DNA of 64,000 nt from Geodermatophilus tzadiensis (lineage in GTDB: Bacteria > Actinomycetota > Actinomycetes > Mycobacteriales > Geodermatophilaceae), in the NCBI RefSeq assembly GCF_003002915.1, contig NZ_PVTG01000013.1, positions 62,001 through 126,000 on the forward strand, written 5' to 3'. This document shows positions 60,089 through 64,000 of this stretch, piece after piece. How positions within the stretch are numbered: position 1 is the stretch's first letter; each line of letters starts with the position of its first letter. The translations under genes and the position numbers were made by a program. The notes below the pieces were generated by a model, which saw nothing but the letters and a program-made list of their open reading frames with translations, ran no database searches and was not told the origin of the DNA.

Positions 60089-60961
60089 GTGGACGCCCGC
60101 CGCCTGCTCGTCTTCCGCGAGGTCGCGCACGCCGGCTCCCTGGCCGGTGCCGCCCGGGCGCTGGGCTGGACGCAGCCGGCGGTGAGCCAGCAGGTGCGCA
60201 GGCTGGAGGCCGAGACCGGCACCCCGCTGGTCGTGCGCAAGGGGCGCGGCGTGGCGCTCACCGAGGCCGGCCGGCGGCTGCTGCGCCACGCGGAGGCGAT
60301 CGCCGACCGGCTCGCGGCGGCCGAGCAGGACCTGGCCGCGCTGTCCGGGCTGGCCACCGGGGTCGTGCGGATCGCCGCCTTCCCCACCGCCGCCGCCGTG
60401 CTGGTGCCGCCGGCGCTGGCCGCGCTGCGCGAACGGGCGCCGGCGCTGGAGGTCCACTTCGTCGAGCTGGAGCCGCCCGAGGCGGAGGCGGCGGTGCGGG
60501 AGGGCGGCAGCGACCTCGCCGTCGTCTTCCGGCACGAGGACGACGGCGACGACGTCCCCGGCGACCTGCTGCGCGAGCCGCTGACCCGCTCCCCCGTGCA
60601 GGCCGTCGTCCCCGCAGGGTCGCCTCCCCCCGCCGCGCTGGCCGACCTGCGCGACGAGCCGTGGATCGCCGGGTGCGCCCGCTGCCGCCGGCACCTGCTG
60701 CGCTGCGCGCGGCGGGCCGGCTTCGTCCCCGACGTCCGGTTCGCCACCGACGACCACGTGGTCGTGCAGCGCCTGGTGGCGCGGGGCCTCGGGGTGGCGC
60801 TGCTGCCCAGCTGGGCGCTCGCGGTGAGCGCCCAGCCCGGTGTCGCCGCCGTCGACCTGCCCGACGTCGACGGGCGGGTGGTGGAGACCCTCGTCCGCCC
60901 CGACGCGCGCCGGGTGCCCGCGGTGGCCGCGGCGCTCGAGGCGCTGCGGGCCGCCTGCTAG
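60089..60961 (+). CDS. LysR-family transcriptional regulator
   Basis: 290-residue LTTR: N-terminal winged helix (about 1-60; LLVFREVAHAGSLAGAARAL, QPAVSQQVRRLEAETGTPLV) and a periplasmic-binding-like effector domain (IAAFPTAAAVLVPPALAAL, DLAVVFRHEDDGDD, RGLGVALLPSWAL). The GTG at 60089 gives the canonical N-terminus Met-Asp-Ala-Arg-Arg-Leu-Leu; ATG at 60080 is the alternative. Its TAG overlaps the convergent peptidase stop by 3 bp within CTAG. Target is probably the divergent racemase-SDR operon. Confidence 0.9.
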   Translation: MDARRLLVFREVAHAGSLAGAARALGWTQPAVSQQVRRLEAETGTPLVVRKGRGVALTEAGRRLLRHAEAIADRLAAAEQDLAALSGLATGVVRIAAFPTAAAVLVPPALAALRERAPALEVHFVELEPPEAEAAVREGGSDLAVVFRHEDDGDDVPGDLLREPLTRSPVQAVVPAGSPPPAALADLRDEPWIAGCARCRRHLLRCARRAGFVPDVRFATDDHVVVQRLVARGLGVALLPSWALAVSAQPGVAAVDLPDVDGRVVETLVRPDARRVPAVAAALEALRAAC

Positions 60962-62277
60962 ACCGCGCGGAGGAACCGGTCGAGCACCCGGACGCCGAAG
61001 CGCAGCGACTCCACCGGCACCCGCTCGTCGATGCCGTGGAACAGCGAGGCGAAGTCGAGGTCGGCGGGCAGCCGCAGCGGGGAGAAGCCGAAGCAGCGCA
61101 TGCCCAGGCGCTGGAAGCTCTTGGCGTCGGTGCCGCCGCTCATGGTGAACGGCACCGGGCGCGCGCCGTCGTCCTCGCTCCGCAGCGCCGCGACCATCTG
61201 GTCGACCAGCGGGCCGTCGAACGTCGTCTCCACGGCCTGGTCGTGGACGATCCACTCGCGCTGGACGCCCTCGCCGATCAGGCCCGCCAGCTGCCGCTCG
61301 AACTCCTCCTCCTGGCCGTGCAGGAAGCGGCCGTCGACGGTGGCGCTCGCGGTCCCGGGGATGACGTTGGTCTTGTAGCCGGCCTGCAGCATCGTCGGGT
61401 TGGCCGTGTTGCGCAGCGCCGCGCCGATCATCCGGCTGATGGAGCCGAGCCGGGCGAGCGCCTCCTCGGGCTGGTCCGGGTCGATCTCGACGCCGTAGGC
61501 GTCCTCGACGGCGGCGAGGAACTGCCGCATCGGCGGGGTGAGCACGGTGGGCAGCCGGGTGGAGCCGATCCGGGCGACGGCCTGGCACAGCCGGGTGACG
61601 GCGTTGTCGTCGTGCACGAAGGAGCCGTGCCCGGGCCGGCCGCCGGCGGTCAGCCGCATCCAGGCCAGGCCCTTCTCCGCCGTCTGGACGAGGTAGAGGC
61701 GCAGGTCGTCGCGGACGGTGATGCTGAAGCCGCCGACCTCGCTGATCGCCTCGGAGCAGTCGGCGACCAGGTCGGGGTGTTCGTCGACCAGCCAGCGGGC
61801 GCCGAGCGCGCCGCCGGCCTCCTCGTCGGCGACGTAGGCGAGCACGACGTCGCGCGGCGGCTGCACGCCGGTGCGGGCCCAGTCGCGCACGAGCGCCAGG
61901 ACCATCGCGTCCATGTCCTTCATGTCGACCGCACCACGGCCCCAGACGTAGCCGTCGCGCTCCTCGCCGGAGAAGGGGTGCACGCTCCACTCGGCCGGGT
62001 CGGCGGGGACGACGTCGAGGTGGCCGTGCACCAGCAGCGCCGGGCGGCTGCGGTCGGCCCCCGGGATGCGGGCGACCAGGCTGGCCCGCCCCCGCTCCGA
62101 CTCGAGGATCTGCGAGCCGATGCCGACCTCGTCGAGCTTGCCGGCCACCCACTCGGCGGCGGCCCGCTCCCCGGCGCTGGTGGCGGTGTCGCCGGTGTTG
62201 GTGGTGTCGATCCGGATGAGGTCGCTGAGCAGTTCGGCGACCTCGGCCTGGGCCTGGACGGGACCTTCGCTCTCCAC
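60958..62277 (-). CDS. M20/M25/M40-family metallopeptidase
   Basis: Di-zinc exopeptidase or deacylase of 439 residues. Metal ligands: His in LLVHGHLDVVPADPAEW (about 85), bridging Asp in GRGAVDMKDMDAM (about 116), Glu-Glu in AYVADEEAGGALGAR (about 150) and a late His in SLFHGIDERVPVE. A dimerisation lid lies between (GLAWMRLTAGGRPGHGSF). Closest to ArgE/DapE/CPG2-type M20 enzymes with a general peptidase annotation. Leaderless GTG at 62277. Confidence 0.92.
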   Translation of the reverse strand: MESEGPVQAQAEVAELLSDLIRIDTTNTGDTATSAGERAAAEWVAGKLDEVGIGSQILESERGRASLVARIPGADRSRPALLVHGHLDVVPADPAEWSVHPFSGEERDGYVWGRGAVDMKDMDAMVLALVRDWARTGVQPPRDVVLAYVADEEAGGALGARWLVDEHPDLVADCSEAISEVGGFSITVRDDLRLYLVQTAEKGLAWMRLTAGGRPGHGSFVHDDNAVTRLCQAVARIGSTRLPTVLTPPMRQFLAAVEDAYGVEIDPDQPEEALARLGSISRMIGAALRNTANPTMLQAGYKTNVIPGTASATVDGRFLHGQEEEFERQLAGLIGEGVQREWIVHDQAVETTFDGPLVDQMVAALRSEDDGARPVPFTMSGGTDAKSFQRLGMRCFGFSPLRLPADLDFASLFHGIDERVPVESLRFGVRVLDRFLRAV

Positions 62278-62283
62278 CTGGCG

Positions 62284-62289
62284 AGCGTA
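62284..62289 (-). promoter_or_regulatory. Leaderless -10 (TACGCT) for the M20 peptidase
   Basis: TACGCT, 6-nt gap to the GTG at 62277. Confidence 0.55.
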
Positions 62290-62353
62290 GGGCGTCCGCC
62301 GGTCCGTCGTCGCGACGGTGGATCACCAGGGGCGTCCTGTCCGCTGACCTGGT

Positions 62354-62359
62354 TATCCT
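62354..62359 (+). promoter_or_regulatory. -10 (TATCCT) for the GGDEF gene
   Basis: TATCCT, 9-nt gap to the ATG at 62369; a nearly leaderless mRNA. Confidence 0.55.
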
Positions 62360-62368
62360 CCGCCGCCG

Positions 62369-63511
62369 ATGACCGGTGCACGCGTCGCCCCGGTCCGCCG
62401 ATCCCCGGAGGTGAGCCCGCCGATGTCCCTGCGGGCACGCGACCCCCTCGCGGCCGCGCGCAGTGCCGTGCCGCTCCTCGTCGTGGGCGCGGTCGCCGTC
62501 GCCGCGTGGACGCTCGTGGAGGCGAGCGCCCTCAGCGCGGCCGGGACCGCCGTCTCCTGGGCGGTGGTCGTGCTGCTCGCGGCGGCGGCCGTCGTCTCCC
62601 GGCTCGTGCCGGCCGACCGGCTCGACCGCGTCCACGCGGGCGTGGTGGCCGGGCTGGTCGGCGTCCTGGTCGTGTGCGGGCTGCGGCTGGTCACCGCCGA
62701 CACCTCCGCCGCCGCGCACGCGTTCCTCACCTTCCCGGTCCTGTGGACCGCCGTGCACCTCGAACGCGGCGGCGTCGTCCTGGTGACCGGGGCGGCCCTG
62801 GTCGCCGACGCGGTCACGGCGCTGCTCCTGCTCCCGCTGGAGGCGGCGCTGACCGACGTCGTCTTCTCGGGCGCCGTCCTCGTCGTCGTCGCCGTGGTCC
62901 TGTGCCGGGCGGCGGCGACGCAGGCGCGGCTGGTCGCGGCCCTGCAGGAGCAGGCGGAGGTGGACGCGCTGACCGGGCTGGTCAACCGCCGCGTCTTCGA
63001 CCAGGCGCTGGCCGGGCAGCGGGCGCGGCGGACGTCGTCGGGCACCGCGCTGCTGCTCATCGACGTCGACACGTTCAAGGAGATCAACGACGCGCACGGC
63101 CACCCGGTCGGCGACGCGGTCCTCGTGCACCTGGCCGGCGTCCTCCGCGAGCAGGTCCGCGCCGACGACGCCGTCCTCTCCCGGCTCGGGGGGGACGAAC
63201 TCGCCGCCCTGCTGCCGGACTGCCCGGCCGACGTGGCCGCCGAGCGCGCCGCGCGGGTGCACGAGGCCGTCCGCGCGACGCCGCTGGCGCTGCCCGACGG
63301 GACGTTCCTCGACCTGTCGGTCAGCCTGGGCGTGGCGCACACCGCCGGCTCCGTGCTCGACGTCCGGGACCTGTACTCGGCCGCCGACCGGGCGCTGTAC
63401 GCCGCCAAGCGGGCCGGCCGCGGGCGCGTGGCGGTGGCGCCGCCCGTGGCTGCGCAACCGGCGGTCCCGCGGCGGCGGGGGGTGCACGAAGCCGCGCCCT
63501 CGGTCGGGTAA
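62369..63511 (+). CDS. Membrane-bound GGDEF protein, probable diguanylate cyclase
   Basis: 380-residue protein with about six transmembrane segments in residues 30-185 and a C-terminal GGDEF domain (about 195-360). The active-site loop is LSRLGGDELAALLPD (about 271-285), i.e. GGDEL, which keeps the catalytic Asp/Glu. Upstream are DALTGLVNRRVFDQAL and IDVDTFKEINDAHGH (metal site). The inhibitory RxxD motif is out of register: RADD sits one residue too far from GGDEL. It should make c-di-GMP at the membrane. Starts on ATG after a TATCCT box. tRNA-Leu follows 16 bp after the stop. Confidence 0.9.
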   Translation: MTGARVAPVRRSPEVSPPMSLRARDPLAAARSAVPLLVVGAVAVAAWTLVEASALSAAGTAVSWAVVVLLAAAAVVSRLVPADRLDRVHAGVVAGLVGVLVVCGLRLVTADTSAAAHAFLTFPVLWTAVHLERGGVVLVTGAALVADAVTALLLLPLEAALTDVVFSGAVLVVVAVVLCRAAATQARLVAALQEQAEVDALTGLVNRRVFDQALAGQRARRTSSGTALLLIDVDTFKEINDAHGHPVGDAVLVHLAGVLREQVRADDAVLSRLGGDELAALLPDCPADVAAERAARVHEAVRATPLALPDGTFLDLSVSLGVAHTAGSVLDVRDLYSAADRALYAAKRAGRGRVAVAPPVAAQPAVPRRRGVHEAAPSVG

Positions 63512-63527
63512 GCTCTGGCCTGCACTC

Positions 63528-63612
63528 GTCCGGGTGGCGGAATGGCAGACGCGCTAGCTTGAGGTGCTAGTGCCCTTTATCGGGCGTGGGGGTTCAAGTC
63601 CCCCCTCGGACA
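63528..63612 (+). tRNA. tRNA-Leu (anticodon GAG)
   Basis: 85-nt class II tRNA. Acceptor arms GTCCGGG and CTCGGAC pair with one G-U; anticodon stem CTAGC/GCTAG holds loop TTGAGGT with anticodon GAG. A long variable arm (GCCC...GGGC type) and the GGTTCAAGTCC T-loop are clear. CCA is not encoded. Directly followed by an integrase gene, so its 3' end is a probable attachment site. Confidence 0.97.
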
Positions 63613-63682
63613 CAGCACCGGCCCGGTGTCTCTGCAGGTCAGAGGCCCGGGGCGGCGTCGTTTCAAGGTCAACAAGGCCTCG

Positions 63683-63703
63683 TGATACCTATTTGATACT
63701 TAT
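63683..63703. repeat. Two direct 10-bp repeats, possible integrase arm sites
   Basis: TGATACCTAT (63683-63692) and TGATACTTAT (63694-63703) repeat with an 11-bp period in an unusually AT-rich patch between the tRNA and the integrase stop. Confidence 0.5.
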
Positions 63704-63712
63704 CGCCTCATC

Positions 63713-64000
63713 TCAGCCCTCCAGCAGGGCGGCGAAGCGGTCGGCGGCCTCGCGGCCCATGCCGGGGTGCACGTGCTGGTAGACGGTGAGCGTGATGGTG
63801 GCGCTCGCGTGCCCCAGCCGCTCAGAAACGACCTTCACCGGCACGCCGTCGGCCAGCAGCAGGGTGGCGTGGGTGTGGCGCAGGTCGTGCAGCCGGATCA
63901 CCGGCACCTGGTCCTCCCCCATGGCCTTGCGCGCCCGGGCCACCTGGGCGGTGAAGCGGCGGGAGAACCGCTCTGGGTGCCGGTGGCTGCCGTCGAGGTT
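63713..64000 (-). CDS. Tyrosine recombinase/integrase, C-terminal part (cut by window edge)
   Basis: Last 95 residues of a phage/ICE-type tyrosine integrase; the 5' part lies past base 64000. Catalytic C-terminal residues are all visible: VIRLHDLRHTHATLLLADG (His-x-x-Arg), VSERLGHASA (His) and the nucleophile Tyr in TITLTVYQHVHPGMG. The gene is antisense to the tRNA-Leu and its stop is 100 bp from the tRNA 3' end, the usual arrangement for an element integrated in a tRNA gene. Confidence 0.93.
   Translation of the reverse strand, partial: NLDGSHRHPERFSRRFTAQVARARKAMGEDQVPVIRLHDLRHTHATLLLADGVPVKVVSERLGHASATITLTVYQHVHPGMGREAADRFAALLEG

Larger units (their letters stand above)
63600..64000. mobile_element. 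Left junction of an integrative element at tRNA-Leu(GAG)
   Basis: The tRNA 3' end, an AT-rich spacer with direct repeats and an inward-placed tyrosine integrase form a typical attL. The element's body and attR lie outside the window, so its type (prophage, ICE or island) cannot be told. Confidence 0.7.

Noticed and set aside
59297-63487. A 1396-codon open frame on the minus strand
   Set aside because: It runs antisense or out of frame through the racemase, LysR, M20 and GGDEF genes and has shadow-type composition with no recognisable domain.

Overview
The window is very GC-rich DNA with near-saturated G/C third codon positions, many GTG starts and short gene gaps, which points to an actinomycete. 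The proteasome ATPase ARC/Mpa, mycothiol ligase MshC, a mycofactocin-type dehydrogenase and an IdeR/DtxR iron box all support Actinomycetota. A Geodermatophilaceae-like member is my best guess, as inference only. Gene order at both ends of the core (arc, trmI, RecB-like nuclease ... metH, PAC2, mshC ... histidine phosphatase, uppP) recalls the Mycobacterium tuberculosis Rv2115c-Rv2136c neighbourhood.

Layout. 1-4.9 kb: arc (cut by the left edge), trmI, an Fe-S RecB-family nuclease, an amidohydrolase and a HAD phosphatase. 5.2-9.9 kb: a hypothetical gene, dodecin, a second hypothetical gene, a sugar/inositol MFS transporter, a FUSC-type membrane protein and a tautomerase. 10.0-21.1 kb: a myo-inositol catabolic operon (iolC, Cgl0158-type aldolase, iolB, iolD, iolE, Gfo/Idh dehydrogenase, IolH/I-like isomerase, iolA/mmsA, mycofactocin-coupled SDR) divergent from a GntR/UTRA repressor. 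21.1-25.9 kb: an Lrp regulator divergent from hpd, an AceE-like TPP enzyme and a SnoaL-like protein. 25.9-30.4 kb: alcohol dehydrogenase, DUF59 protein, amidohydrolase and a divergent Fis-type activator. This set normally accompanies propane monooxygenases, but no monooxygenase is present here. 30.5-35.8 kb: pta-ackA and a two-component system. 35.8-43.1 kb: metH, PAC2, dgt, mshC. 43.3-48.7 kb: glpD-glpF-glpK with a divergent SorC-type regulator. 48.7-53.1 kb: MDMPI-like, VOC, SCO1664, DUF3090, histidine phosphatase, uppP. 53.2-62.3 kb: aldo/keto reductase, RecD2-like helicase, iron-regulated DUF2470 protein, surE, small conserved genes, racemase, SDR, LysR and M20 peptidase. 62.4-64 kb: a GGDEF protein, tRNA-Leu(GAG) and, just past it, the 3' end of a tyrosine integrase, which marks entry into an integrated element.

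How the genes work together. The iol operon would carry myo-inositol to DHAP and acetyl-CoA. A 16-bp near-identical operator lies at both the iolC promoter and the tautomerase promoter, so one GntR regulon is likely. The glp operon handles glycerol uptake, phosphorylation and oxidation under a SorC-family regulator with a perfect 9-bp-arm operator next to it. Pta and AckA interconvert acetyl-CoA and acetate.

A recurring theme is transcription without a leader: at least a dozen genes have a TAnnnT-type -10 box 6-9 nt before a GTG or ATG and no Shine-Dalgarno. Two such promoters sit before short upstream ORFs abutting uppP and a sensor kinase. No gene-free stretch exceeds 300 bases. The longest (4918-5197 and 7822-8080) show nothing recognisable beyond ribosome-binding sites.
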